A DNA stretch of 64,000 nt from Anthonomus grandis grandis (Eukaryota > Arthropoda > Insecta > Coleoptera > Curculionidae): assembly GCF_022605725.1 (NCBI RefSeq), contig NC_065546.1, positions 25,974,227 through 26,038,226 of the forward strand, given 5' to 3'. This document shows positions 23,061-35,625 of the stretch, piece after piece. The position numbers and the translations under genes are program-made. A model generated the notes under the pieces. The model did not search any database. It saw only the letters and a program-made list of their open reading frames with translations, and had not been told where the DNA came from. Every line of letters starts with the position of its first letter. Position 1 is the first letter of the stretch.

Positions 23061-24819
23061 CTAATTGGACCAATTGAAATTGCAGAAAGGCGTGGCCAAA
23101 TTAAGGCGGGAAATCACATTTTATTTAATCTGAGAATCTTATCATTTAATCGTAATATCTAAAGCAAACGCCTAATCAAAAAGGTTACTCAGAGAGAAAA
23201 GAGCCTTTTTGTTTAGGTGTTAGCATCAGATATTGATCTGAACAAAAATAAAACTTCAGCTTTATTTTACGTAACTAAATAGGTTAATTTACTGCAATAA
23301 TTTACGAAAGTGTACTAACAATAGTGTACAACATATCACCAATTGGACAAATAGAAATAAAACAATGTTTTTTTTTGCTTTAATACATTTATTATTTAAT
23401 TTTCCTGGAAAAAAAAATTACTTAAAATGATATACATAATATTCAATAATTCATACCAACAGACATTATATAAATTAGAATTAATCTAAAAATGTTTCAA
23501 ATTATTTTGTTAGCACTGAACTACTACTTGTAATCTATAGACGGTGGAATTACCCTAAATTTATATAGATTAGAAAAGGTTGTCAACATTTTTGGGCTAT
23601 TTTCTCATAATACATCTAAAGGCATTCCTATTTATAGGTTAATAATATCCTCATTTTATTAACACATAGAGTCAATAGAGGATGAATTATTCTTATTTAA
23701 TATGTACTTGTATCTGTTTCCTAAAGAAAAATTAAACAGATTTTAAAATTATTTAAACTATAATCTAAATATTAATTTTTAAAATTAATTAAAAATTCTA
23801 TAACAGAGTATTATCGAAACAATATATCCATCGACAAAACAAAATAAACTCTTTCAAAACGAAAACAACTTTTTAGTATAAACATATATCACTTACATAG
23901 AATATATTTGTTGGTCTCTTATAATACTAACAACATATCTTAAAACTATAATATTACTAAAAACTTAATTCAAGGATAGATGTTTACATAAAATAAAAAG
24001 AAACTCTTAAAAAAACAAGTTGTAAGAAAAACATTAATTCTGATCCATTCCGGGTGCTCATGTCTCTTAGCCGCTATACCTATGTCTTGCCTCAGTGAAC
24101 ACAGGAAGTGGTATGATATGAGCAGGAAATAAAATAAAAAAATAGACAGTGCAAACCTTATAAATCAATTTACTAAATGATTCATGTAAAAAAAAAGACA
24201 AAATAAATGTTTAAATAAATATGTATTATTGTAATGTAAAGCCAGAGGTATCAGCATTATTAAAATTTGTGGAGAACTGATCAGAAGAAATTCTATAGCT
24301 CAAAGTCTTAATAATATTTACATTGCATATCCCTCTCCATGTTTTTCTTGTAATATGAACTGAAGGAAATTAAAAAAAATCTTTTATTACTGTTTCTCAG
24401 AAACATTTAAAATATACATACTCTTACATCAAGGTCAGGAAAATTTCAATCAATTTTTAATTGTTGAATAGAAAATGAGAGGCCAGACATTTTGTAATAT
24501 GTATTTATAATAATCAAGTTAAAAATTAAATACTTGAAAAGTGAAACTTCTTCATTGAAATCAATTGAATTTGATTTTATTAAAGACTAAAGATTGACAA
24601 TACAAAAACATAATAGTAATAAATAAAATCAGATTTTCTTACCAGAAACCTGGAATTGCTTGCCGCAAATTAATTAAAACACTACTCCCAATATTGAAAG
24701 AGAACTTTTTAGAAAAAAAGTCATAGATTTAGAATAACATCCTTAAAACAAATAGCAAACTCAACCCACGCTGGCATTCATTGAAATGAAAAACAAAATA
24801 AACTCAAATAGTATGACAA
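23061..24819. other. AT-rich sequence, nothing recognised
   Basis: Long AT-rich stretch with no coding similarity on either strand. Confidence 0.5.
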
Positions 24820-25260
24820 TGACAAATGTTTTATCAGTCAATGTCAACAACTGTCTGTCAGCTTCTTGTCAATTTTGCCAAGCAAGATCGCCGATATACG
24901 GTTCCGATTTTCACCATACAAGCGTTAATTGAATATTTGGGAAGATACGCAACCTTATGGGCTAAAGCGTGACCGCAAATATGCGTGAAAAATAGATGGC
25001 GATTCTCTCCAGTATGCGCGAAAATAATTTCGTCCGTCGCTTCTCATTAGTAATCGGCCGATCATCCCTGAGTCGTGTGGGAGAGTTTTTGCACAGATTC
25101 GTGTTTGCCGTATTGAAATTTGGTAGTTGTTAAAAAATTTTCTTGGATATCATAATCACAAATAGATAGATATATGTAAATGTGTTTAGTTTGTGAGACA
25201 ATGGCTCCTTTAGGCAAAATTAATCAGTGTGCGTATCGTGGGTGCAATAATGTAAGAAAA
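24820..25260 (+). pseudogene. Third THAP-like first exon with GC-richer upstream region
   Basis: After a GC-richer stretch (24860-25110), an ATG at 25201 opens MAPLGKINQCAYRGCNN and then reaches a donor-like AAT/GTAAGA. A short N-terminus with C-x4-C ending at an intron is how many insect THAP genes begin. About 170 bp further on, a coding-looking stretch (about 25421-25620, CPQHIDKFLHLLIKTLIYN) might be a later exon, but I do not recognise it. Only half of the zinc ligands are visible, so the assignment is tentative. Confidence 0.35.
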
Positions 25261-25789
25261 TGTAAAAACAATGTTCTCAGTTTTTTAAGATAGAAATATT
25301 TTTAATTAATAAAAGTTTTGCAAAATCAAATAATGTATCTTCTCTAATAAACCCATCAGAGAATTTTTCAAATTTATGTCAAAACACAATAAAATCCTTT
25401 AAAAATTAATAAAATATTACTAGATAAAATAAATATAAATAAACCAAACCTATGTCCACAGCATATTGATAAATTTTTGCATTTATTAATCAAGACTTTG
25501 ATTTATAACAACCTAAAATGGGAATCTCAAAATCTTATTAGAAAATCTTTAAAAAAATCTAATTATAAACCTCACAGAAAATTATCTATTTTATCTACAA
25601 AAATCAATCCGAACTCTTAAAGATATTGTCTCTTCATGTCTATGAGAGCCATTTTCTCTTTTTCTTTTTTTTACTTTAAGAAAATTTTAAATCAATATAT
25701 TATGTTTATGGTCTTTAGTATTTTAAGTATTTTCAATAATTGTTTTCATGATGAAATTCATTCATGAAAAGGATAAAAATAAAGCCTAA

Positions 25790-27010
25790 AAAGCCTTTAA
25801 AGTTATTGAGAAACTGGTTATAGTACGAATGGTAGCTTTCCTAATTAAAAAAAATAACATATTAAATGAATGTCGAGTAATGTTTCCATTCCTGGAGAGA
25901 TTATATTTGAGCTTGAAGAAGGTCACTTTGCTGCAGCGGTATTCTGCGACTTCTCTAAAGACTTTGACTGTGTCAACCATGGAATACTGCTTGGTAAGCT
26001 TTCTAGATATGGGTTTAGGGGAGTTGCTCTAGAATGGTTAACATTTTGTTTTGTTAGACAGAAAAAAGTTTGTTTGGCCAAATGGCAGTTTGTCTGAACT
26101 TTGTGTAGTAAGCAGGGTTCGTTTCTCGGTCCTATTTTATTTCTATTGTATATAAATGACCTGGCGTCTCTCCAGATAAGCGGATTCTTCACTATTTTTG
26201 CAGATGACACCACTATCTTATGGGCAGACAATAATAAAAGCACATTAACAAGAACAATTTCTAAAGATTTATTAATGATTAAACAGTGGTTTGATGCTAA
26301 TTTGTTGTCTTTAAACATAGATAAGACTAAATTGTTAAGTTTTTATGTTCAGAGCAGTTCATGATTCACAACAAAGAATTGGAAGTGAATAATTTTAACA
26401 GATTTCTTGGAATTGTTATCGATCATAAACCTTAGTTTTATGGAGATATGTCAAAAGGCACAAACAAGCTAGACGATGTTATGCTGTTAGAGTGGTTTTA
26501 AATGAACTGAGATTGATATCTGCAAAAACGGTCTATTTTTTTTTTGTTATAAGTTGGAACTTACTTTCATACAAAAATACCTACAGTATGGAATAACATT
26601 TTGGAGTTGCATTAATAAACGGCTTTTTGACTTGATGTTTGTTTTTAAAAAACGAGCCATTAAATATATGTGTCATAAATCTCCACAGGACATGCAGACC
26701 CCTATTTAAAGATACTTTCCTTGTGTGGCTTGTTTATTGTTGAGTCTGCTTGCCTAATATACAAAAAATATAAATTGTATCTTCAAAATAATGGCTCCTT
26801 AAAACATTATAATATCAGAAAAAAATATAATATTCCAATGTCCATCCCGAAAAGTGAACTAAGAATTCTCTTATTTACTTGAGCATAAAAATTTTTAATC
26901 ATTTTCCAAATGTCATAAAAGTCTCTAGAAGTTCTCCTCGCTTTAAAAAGTCCTTAACGAACTTTTTAAAAGCAAGTATTTTTATAGCATTAGAATTTTT
27001 TGAAGATAGT
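25790..27010 (+). pseudogene. LINE (Jockey-like) reverse transcriptase relic
   Basis: This fragment starts within RT (KVIEKLVIVRMVAFL, KKNNILNE) and goes on to motif A (FCDFSKDFDCVNH), QGSFLGPILFLLYINDL, the active-site box FADDTTILW and LLSLNIDKTKLL. The C-terminal part follows with many stops (26400-27010; FLGIVIDHK, QYGITFWS). The two 75-87 aa frames at 25870-26097 and 26101-26364 are the longest pieces. Motif A reads SKDFD where active relatives have SKAFD. It is 5'-truncated, as is common for LINE copies. Confidence 0.82.
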
Positions 27011-27339
27011 TAGGAATAGGCCAATAGTATATAATTAGTTTTTGGTAAAGATGTAAAGGTTAGAATTTGTGAAAAATTGAAAATACATTTTGTGTTTATA
27101 CTAGTATGTTGAACCCACTATTGTGTATTGTTTTTAAATTATGTGTTAGTAATATGTCGATTAATGTGCCTATTTTATATCATAGAAGTACCATGTCAAC
27201 AAGTAGGTACCATGTATTTATGAATAAAGTATGTTTTGAATTTTTTGAAATTCGAAATTGTATTTTAAAGAGAGAGAGGTATATAATATTTAATAGGGAT
27301 GATTACAACTACTCACTAGAAATTACCTCGTTGAAAAAG

Positions 27340-29500
27340 CAATTAAAAGGGTTATTCAAAACGGCCAAAAAAGTGGCCAACATGGCGTCGACAAGAAGAG
27401 ACAAAGTTGATTATGACTCTCTAAAGAAGGAACGTCGTATTTAAAAGTTAAAGATGTTAACTTGTAAATGAGAGAAAGTGTTTACAACAATGTATAAACG
27501 ATTTTATTTTATGTTTTCAAATAACGCCAGAAACAAATAAAAAACCATTTTGCCAAATTTCACCTTTTTCCTGAATATTAGGAAGTATTTGGCATTTTTC
27601 CAATTTTTAGATTGCATAATTAAACCATTTACTGCTCATCCTTACCTTGGACATCTTGTATAATCGCGATGAGACCCTTCATACTGTTAAACAAAATATT
27701 TGTTTTTTTTTCTTATTAACTTTTTCTAGTTTCAAGAATTAGTAATTAAGTGTTTGCCTGTATTGCAAATTAAAATATGACCTATTTTTTAAATTTTATA
27801 GTGTTGTTACACCCTTATTCAAAACCTTTTAAATTTTGCGATTTTATTTTTATATTAATTTCAGTTAAAGGTATCTATTTTTCAATATTTTTGTCCAAAA
27901 AAAGTGTACTTCACAGATCTCACTACCCTATACAGTTTTTGAGATATTGGCTGGTTTCACAAACCCGTATTGTCAAAAATTACATTACGGGCTACTTTTT
28001 GCAAAAAATTATTGACTCTAAAAAACTATAGTACCGTATATAGATATTAAATCTTTAATTATTTAATTTACTCTTTATATTTACGTGAAACCTACCTATA
28101 TCATCACCTTTATTTAATATTTTTGTTAATTTTCTAATTAATAAATAAAAGCTTATTGAATTTTTCTTTTGTTTTTATTTATTTATTTTTGTCTCAAAAA
28201 AGGATTTTGGTAAGTAATTTATTATTTGTTAATAAAATTTAAGTTGTAAGAGATAGCACCTTCCAATACATTACTTGACCACCACATTTATCTAGTTATT
28301 TATGCGAGATCACAGCTCATTTAAATATCGGCAATAACAAAATAAATAAAAGCGCTGTTATCATCATCGCCCTTGTCTTAAAAAAATAACAAAACGGCCG
28401 GGCGCCCAAAGATTCCCGCGTCGTTAAACTGCAAATGGTCAATATAGCGCCGACAAAGAAAAACAAAGTTGATGATGGCTCTTTAAAGACAGAACGTCGT
28501 ATTTGAAATTTAAAGGTGTCATCGTATAGGCGAGAAAAAGTGGTCACAATAATTTATTCATTTAATAAATACTTTTGTCATATATTTTGAAATAACGCCA
28601 GAAAAAAAATTAAATGATTTTGCCAAATTTAGATTTTACCTACAAAGTATTTAGATTTTATTATAAAAGGACACTATATCGCTCAACTTTCCTCTAATTA
28701 TACCACCTCTATTGACGTCCTTTATAACCGTGATGCGGGGATAGTTTTAAGTATAGTTGTAACAACTGGTAATTGAGAATTTTCCTGTGTCGCTTAAAAC
28801 TTAAAATGTGGCCTATTTTCTATTTCTATTAACATCCTCACTTACAACCCCTTACTTTACAGATCTCACTACGCTGCACAATTTTTCAGATATTGAATCA
28901 CATGATAAAATGGGTTACTTTTTACAACAAATTATTGATCAAGAAGTTATATTACCATCGGTATTAAGTCTTATGAATAATTTCAATTATTCTTTATAAT
29001 ATTTACGTGAAACCTACTTATATCTTAAAATTTGTTCCATATATTTTATGTATATTAGTTTTTAGTTAATTAAGTGCAACGGGCTTTTTATTTAAAAACT
29101 TGACCCTCTTGAACACAAAATGGAGGAAACATAATGTTTGTAGGAATTATAACTTGTATTAAACTTTGTTGGTAATTTTGTAAAAATAGCTTTTTATATA
29201 TATTTATGTATTAATTTTTGTCTCAAAAACATATTTTGGTAAGTAATTATTTGTTTATAAAATTAAACTTTTAAGAAATTTCAATATGCCTCCACCCTTA
29301 AGTATATCACTTATCACTTGACCACCACATAAATGACACCGTGTTGTATGTTCAAAAAAAATAATAAAAACATAGCTGGCAGCATCATCCCATATCTTAA
29401 AAAAATATCCAACACGGCCGCGTAACCGGAGATTCCAGCGTCGTTGAAAACCTGACTCAAAGAAGCCAAAAGCCATGTCCATGCAGCTAAAATAAAATCG
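27340..29500. repeat. Diverged tandem repeat, about 1.03-kb period
   Basis: Shared blocks recur about 1.03 kb apart. AAAACGGCC...GACAAAGTTGAT...GAACGTCGTATTT occurs at 27360 and 28390. ACAGATCTCACTAC...ATATTTACGTGAAACCTAC occurs at about 27910-28100 and 28860-29020. TCTCAAAAA...TTTTGGTAAGTAAT...ACTTGACCACCACAT occurs at about 28190 and 29220. A third partial start (AACACGGCCGCG) lies near 29412. About two full monomers are present and no convincing gene is seen; the 112-aa frame ending at 27444 spans the repeat edge. Confidence 0.8.
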
Positions 29501-30870
29501 TTCCTAGATTTGACGCTTCGCGGCAGCACCACACGGTACACGAAACTGAACGGCAATCCGATAGTCGACCGGGTACACTTTTTAACACAGGATTGCGTAT
29601 CTTCCCAAATATTCAATCAACGATACAAGTTTCATCCAGGTGCTCTAACTCGTAGCGCAAACGGGCCGAATTTGCCGCCACGATACCGAAAACCTCGCGA
29701 TTACGTCATCTGGCCATGTGCGACTCGATAGTGACGTCGTCCGTATGCTTTAAAATTGGGTGCTGGACCGCTAACTATATTGTACCATGCGTTGGCTCCC
29801 GTGGTGTCGACGGTATGACTATATGGTTGATTGGAACGGCTTATTTTTTGGAGTTTTTCTTAAAAACAGTGCGTTGCGGAAAAACGGTAAAATTTGAATA
29901 AAAACGGTTTTTAGTGGATTATAGCCAGATAGTGTCCGGTGATTTAAGAAAAAAAAATGGTTTTCGTAGGTGTCATAGGTATGCCAGTATAAAGCGTCAA
30001 AGTTAAAAAAAGGTGTAGAGCAAAAACTACTCTACGTAGAAGGTTGTAGAGTATGTCGAAAAATAGGATTTAAAAAGTTCTTAAATCGCTGAGGTGCCGC
30101 CAATAAAGAGTTCTTAAGAAAAATAGAAAAAATCGGTCAAAAAAAAGGCTCTAAAAGGGGTTCATATTTGTTAATACAGCTCAATCTGTATAATACGTAG
30201 CGCCATGAGTTAATACCTCCATTTAATCTTAAAGGATTAAGCTTTCAAATGGTGTAAACAAAAAAAATTAAAAAAAATTTTTAAAAGTAGAAAAAAATTT
30301 ATTTCTCGAAAATTCACTTTTTTTCCGAAAAAAAAAATTTTCAAGTTTGAGCTCGTTTATCTCGGAAGGAGTTTCTTTTTGAAAAAAATAGTTTTAACAA
30401 AAAAGAAAGATACATTTACGTAGAAAAGGGCTGTTTTGTCCGCATTGTCGGGAACGTTACCGTTTAGGCACTACAACCGTTTAAGTCCGCGAGGTACCGC
30501 GCAAAAAGTTCAAAATTCATTCACAGAAAAATCCAACTTCTAAAGGGTTAATCTTAAAAAGCGCCCTTTCAGAGTTGCTTTATGTAAAGGCCTTTAACGT
30601 CAATGAGTTTCAGAAAATTCGGCTCGGTCAGTTTTCCAGAATGACTTAATCAAAATTTTTTCACCAAAAAAACGTTTTTTGCCACGCCCACCCCTTCGAA
30701 ATGGCCAAAAAAAAATTTTTTACCGTTATATTCGCTCATCCTTCCTACATAAAACGGTAAAAACCCAAAAAAAAAAAATTCGCCATAAAACAAAAGTTAT
30801 TAGCATTTATGTGGCGCAGGGTCGGAAAATTGCTCGATTTGTCACAAGCACATAATAAGAGCTTCGCTCT
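29501..30870. other. Unassigned region, partly GC-richer then A/T-homopolymer rich
   Basis: 29500-29830 is GC-richer and carries TTGCGTATCTTCCCAAATATTCAATCAACG, an inverted match to about 24925-24955. 30000-30860 has many short A and T runs and phrases such as CCACGCCCACCCCTTCG, with a repetitive, non-coding look. No protein was recognised. Confidence 0.35.
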
Positions 30871-30879
30871 AATAACAAA

Positions 30880-33060
30880 TACACTGCTCAACCAAAATAT
30901 TGTTCTTTGGCTATTGCGATAGTATATATTGAAGATTGTTATGGAAACTTCCAACCTATAAGGGTATTTCTGTATTCAGCTTCCCAAACCAACTTTATTT
31001 CGGAAAAAAGAATGTTGCACAAACTTTTTATTCCCAGATCATTATTTCTAAGATCTTTTTCTGTATGTTCAAATTTGCCTTCCTTGGATATTTCTACAAA
31101 TGATTGGAATCACATTAAAAATTTACACTTAGCGGACAAAAGGTTTGATTTCAGGAGCTCTATAGATTTGCTTCTTGGAGCTGATTTCTTTGCTGAAATG
31201 CTTCGAGAGGGTCGAGTTCAGGATAGTCCTGGCCAGCCCACAGCACTAGAGACAATATTTGGCTGGGTTCTCTTAGGAAAAATTGATAGTTCTATATCCA
31301 AAGGCAACATTGACATTTCATCATACTATACAAGTACCTTCCATTTGCACCTCGAAAAATTTTGGGAAATAGAAACAATGAACGCAAAAATTCAACGATC
31401 CCCAGATGATATTAAATGTGAAGAACACTTTCAAAGGACAGTTGAACGCTATTTCACGGGACGCTTCATTGCCTCCTTCCTCTTTAAGACTCCTAAACCC
31501 AGTTTGAGAGATTCATATTCTATGGCTTTTTGAAGGTTTACCTTGCTTGAGTCAAGGTTACGAAAAAATCCAAAATTATATATGGATTATTCTGATTTCA
31601 TGCAAAATTATCTTGACTTTCATATCTCGCTCGTTTCAAATGATAATTTACTTCTTTGTCCTTAATAATTCACTTTTAACAGGTCGAAAATTACAAAGTG
31701 AGATAAATTGTTTGTTGTCAGTTTTTCGATGTTATAACTTCGTATTTATTACCGATATTAAACACTGTTTTCGAAATATCTTGGTACGCAACGAGGATAG
31801 AGACTTCCAGCGTATTCTTTGGCGTTTTGATTAATGAAAGCCAATACAAACTTATGTTTGTTATTTAATCTTTCAAAGTTAAATACAGTGACATATGGGC
31901 ACTCTTCATCACCCTATCTCTATATTCGAACTATATTCGAACTGTTAACGAATTGGCCAAGCGAGAAAGCTCCAATTATCCCAATACTTCAGACATTCTA
32001 AATTCACAAATCTTTGTTGATGACTGTTTTGAGGATAGCTCAAATATTGAGTCCGGTTTGAGTCTCCAACGAGCACTTATCGACTTACTTAAGTCGTTTG
32101 AGTAAATGGAGGGGTTAAAGCTGAGAAAATGGGCCAGTAATTGTATGGAACTTCTTTCAAATATTCCAGAATCAAACCGTCAAATGTCTCTAAGCTATGA
32201 CAAAGATGAGTAGTCACTGCGTGTGCCTGTGCTTTATTAGTAGATTAATTTCAATCGATTACAGCCCAAAAGAATTCTTGCTTATTGGATTCGATTACTT
32301 CCTAAATCCAGACGTATTCTCATACTTTAGACTTTTCATCCATTTATGAAATGGAAAGGATTTTGTCAATACTCATAAAGTATGTCTAAATGCAATCTGT
32401 CAGTATAAATAATATCTGTCACTTAGTGACAGATATTATAAAAATATCTGTGGCTTTAATTTAAAAAAAAAACAAACTTTTTTTGAATTTGAATTTTTTG
32501 AATTTGCCAAAGCTTTATATTCAACCAATGGAGAGTTGCCAGTCCAAAGGATTCCCCAATTAAAGTATTTTTACATACCGCTCTCTACTTTTGTGGTCCA
32601 TTTTTTACTGTTATGGGCTGCTATAGGATGCAAAGATTTTCAAGTCGTAGGTTTGTGTTTATATGTGCACTTCAACTATCTTGTGTGCTCTTTAACTTAT
32701 CGGAGTTGACCTCCGACCTCAGCACTGAATCTTTTATTGCATCTTTTTGACGTTTCGTTTATTTAGATAATGGAACAAATTTTCATGGTGCTGATAATTT
32801 ACTAAAAGAATATTCAAAGTTACTTTCACAGCAACTTTCTATTACATGGCATGGGAGTCCAAGTGGTGGTCCTTATTTTACTGCTGTAGCTGAGGAAGGA
32901 ATTAAATCAGTAAAATCGCATCTGTAAAGAGTCATAGGAATGCAGAGGAAATTTCGAAATTTGTATGTTAAGTCGAAGCACTTCTAATCTCTAGACTTTT
33001 TACAGAAAGTTCTAATCCAAATGATCTCTTTCTTATAACACCAGAACATTCCTTAACACT
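30880..33060 (+). pseudogene. BEL/Pao pol relic (protease, RT, integrase)
   Basis: The 208-aa frame 30907-31533 starts with an aspartic-protease-like FLYSASQTNFIS, where Pao/BEL proteases have DSASQ, so the catalytic Asp is Tyr here. It continues through LLLGADFFAEML and GQPTALETIFGWVLLG, hallmarks of the protease to RT linker. RT follows with HSSSPYLYIRT and FVDDCFEDS (about 32009-32036). Integrase pieces follow: FNQWRVASPK-like (32510), YLDNGTNFHGAD (about 32763) and WHGSPSGGPYF (about 32850). Many frameshifts and stops are present. Gag, env and LTRs were not found. Confidence 0.85.
32409..32439. repeat. 15-bp perfect inverted repeat with 1-nt loop
   Basis: Arms 32409-32423 and 32425-32439 are exact complements around one T. 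It lies inside the BEL/Pao relic and is not a known part of that gene. Confidence 0.9.
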
Positions 33061-33740
33061 TAAATCCATAAACTCTTCTTTTCATCTTAAAACTCTTCTT
33101 TGTTATTATTATTTTTTATTTTTGTAAGTATAATGTATTATATTGGTCAGTTGAAAATAGATACATTGTAAATATGGTCTTAAATTTTACCTATTGCTAA
33201 TGTATTGTGTTGCATGCTGCAATTAATTATTATCGGGTGTTTAATTTAAACTAAGCATGTCAGTGTATGTTAAAAGCCATGACTATTTAAACTTAAACTT
33301 GTATACCCGCCTTAAATTAGTCACTTTACATAAAAAAAATGAATAAAACAATCAAAAAATTACAAGAAAATAATAGACATGTAAATTATCGCCTACTATG
33401 AAATATTATGTTTTAAGTTTTATAAAATCAGAATTTTAAAAATTGCTATTTGTTACAAAGACGAGAGGGTTTAGATATAGGAAGGTCTTATTAAATTCGG
33501 AAAATAATTCATTGTCACATTTATTGGTGATTACTTGCCTTATAAAAACTATAATAGTTTAAACCTAATTTTTCAACGTTATGTACAAAATAGTAACTTT
33601 TTCTCAAATAAAATGTGAAATTCATTAGTTTAGTGCTCCTCAGTGCAAATATGGTAAAAAAAAAGAAAACAAATTCTAAGGAATTTTTTATTAAAATTGT
33701 CTCAGTATTTTCACGAAACACAAAAACAGACTGGGTAAAG
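33061..33740. other. AT-rich spacer
   Basis: Nothing recognised between the BEL relic and the errantivirus. Confidence 0.5.
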
Positions 33741-33744
33741 CTTA

Positions 33745-33962
33745 AGTTACATGCCTCTAAGATGTCTATTTAGCACTTTAAAATGTCTATTTAGTATTTA
33801 ACTATTTTTATACTTTGCTTATTCAGCTTCTTAATAGAAGCCTATAAATCTGTGTGCTTTAGTTTATCTCAGTTAGTTGTCTTGTAAGCTTAGTAGTCGC
33901 TTATTCTGTATTAAATAAAATTGTTTTTTAAAAACGATTTTTGTTTTGGCCACCACGTAATT
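33745..33962 (+). repeat. 5' LTR of errantivirus B
   Basis: 218-bp direct repeat. AATAAA lies near 33915. CTTA precedes it and the primer site starts at its last base. Confidence 0.96.
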
Positions 33963-33980
33963 GGCGCAGTCGGTAGGATA
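33962..33980 (+). promoter_or_regulatory. Primer-binding site (tRNA-Ser type)
   Basis: TGGCGCAGTCGGTAGGAT starts at the last base of the LTR. The same core occurs in errantivirus A, and a mutated form in C. Identity with the serine tRNA 3' end is known for 17.6 and 297. Confidence 0.85.
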
Positions 33981-34392
33981 GGCCAAGATCGGATTTATAA
34001 AACACACAAAAAAAATATACCGAAAATTTGGGTATATAGTGGTTAAAATTCGTTCGTTTCGTTTCTACGATTTAAAGCCTCTCGAACGTGTGTCCAGACG
34101 TACAGAAGACGAATAGCCCAAGCTCCAGCTCACAGACCAGGGGACAGGAACAAAATCGTCCAATAGGTGAGGAGAGAGGACAAAAATCGCCGAACTCCAT
34201 AGAAGCTAAGAATCCATGTTGAAACTATTACCACTTCTATCGTAAGTGATCCTTTGAATTTATTTCCTTTTATTAATTGATTTTATTGATTTATTTATCT
34301 GATTTGATTTTTATATATATTGTTTTATAATTCCAATAGAATATCTATTCACTTTATTTAGTAATTTAAGTTTAAAACCCGAATTCGATAAA

Positions 34393-35625
34393 ATGGCACA
34401 ACCCAACTATCAATTGATTCGATACCAAGCATATAATATTCCTTCTTATGATGGTAACTCAAAAACTCTTAATCGATTTATAGCATCATGCGAGCATTTT
34501 TTACAAAATCATCAAAATAGAACAGATCCCAATAATGCGATCAATATTTGTTTGTTTGATATAATCATAGGTAAATTAATTGGTAGAGCAGCTGATCTTA
34601 TAGCTCCTCGTACTGAACTTGATTCATGGCACAAAATTAAAGATGTTTTATTAATAACCTTTTCGGATCAAAGATCTGAAGACTGTCTTGTCCAAAATAT
34701 TATAAGCATGAAAATCGAAAAACACAAAAACTTATTTTTGTTTGGTCAACGTATCCCAGATGCTAGATCACTATTGTTTACAAAAATTAATATTTCCAAC
34801 AATACTAATGAAGTTAAACTTTTAAAAATTACCCAATATGACGATCTTTGCTTAAAAATTTTTATAACTAATCTTAATTATCACATGCAACTGGTCGTTA
34901 GACTTAAAAATCCAGACTCTTTAGAGCAAGCCCTTTCATTTGTTAGAGAGGAAGAGAATTTCCTTCAATTTAGAAATCGATCAAATCAAACTAATAATAA
35001 TGATAGTTCTAGTAACTCTAACCAACGGACCAATCATCAAAAACCTAATAATCAAAAACCTGTAATTTTTCCCATAAGTTATAGTAATGCCTTGAATAGA
35101 TTTGATAATTTGCAAAGAATTCATAATAATTATCAACCTAATCAATATAATACCCAACGATTTAATCAATCCCAAACTTATTCTTTCCAGTTTAGACAAC
35201 ATAACCCTAATTTTAATCAAAACCGATTTAATAATTCTTCTCAATTTAGACCATATAATCCTAACTTAAATCAAAATCTATTTAATAATCAAACTTTTAA
35301 TGCCAGACAAAATACGCAAAATAATTATCCAGAACCAATTGATACATCCTCTTCAAAGTCGAGACTAAGATCTGTACAAAAACCTCAACAAATATTTAAT
35401 AATAATTTAGAATCGATTGATTATTTTGACGAAAATAATTATTCTTCTGCGAATAATTTAGAGGAAAATCCCTTAGAAAATTACGACCCTGACTTTGACT
35501 ATAACCAATATTACTACGAAAAATTTTCTGAAAAAGAAAATGAAGTTCAAAAAATGTCCCCTTCAGATGAACAAGATGATTCTAGAAATTTTCAAATAAC
35601 CCAGAATACAGAAGATGTGACGTAA
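34393..35625 (+). CDS. gag: gag, errantivirus B (intact 410-aa frame)
   Basis: Structural protein of the element. The frame starts MAQPNYQLIRYQAYNIPSYD after a 430-bp leader. The first 200 residues form the capsid-like part (ICLFDIIIGKLIGRAADL, VVRLKNPDSLEQALSFV). The second half is extremely rich in Asn, Gln, Phe and Tyr and has no CCHC zinc knuckle, as is normal for errantiviruses. The start matches the gag relic of element C on the minus strand near 59330 (SNFQIIRYQADNIPQ). The pol frame overlaps the last 40 bases in the -1 frame, so pol was probably made by -1 ribosomal frameshifting. This is one of the few intact frames in the window. Confidence 0.88.
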   Translation: MAQPNYQLIRYQAYNIPSYDGNSKTLNRFIASCEHFLQNHQNRTDPNNAINICLFDIIIGKLIGRAADLIAPRTELDSWHKIKDVLLITFSDQRSEDCLVQNIISMKIEKHKNLFLFGQRIPDARSLLFTKINISNNTNEVKLLKITQYDDLCLKIFITNLNYHMQLVVRLKNPDSLEQALSFVREEENFLQFRNRSNQTNNNDSSSNSNQRTNHQKPNNQKPVIFPISYSNALNRFDNLQRIHNNYQPNQYNTQRFNQSQTYSFQFRQHNPNFNQNRFNNSSQFRPYNPNLNQNLFNNQTFNARQNTQNNYPEPIDTSSSKSRLRSVQKPQQIFNNNLESIDYFDENNYSSANNLEENPLENYDPDFDYNQYYYEKFSEKENEVQKMSPSDEQDDSRNFQITQNTEDVT

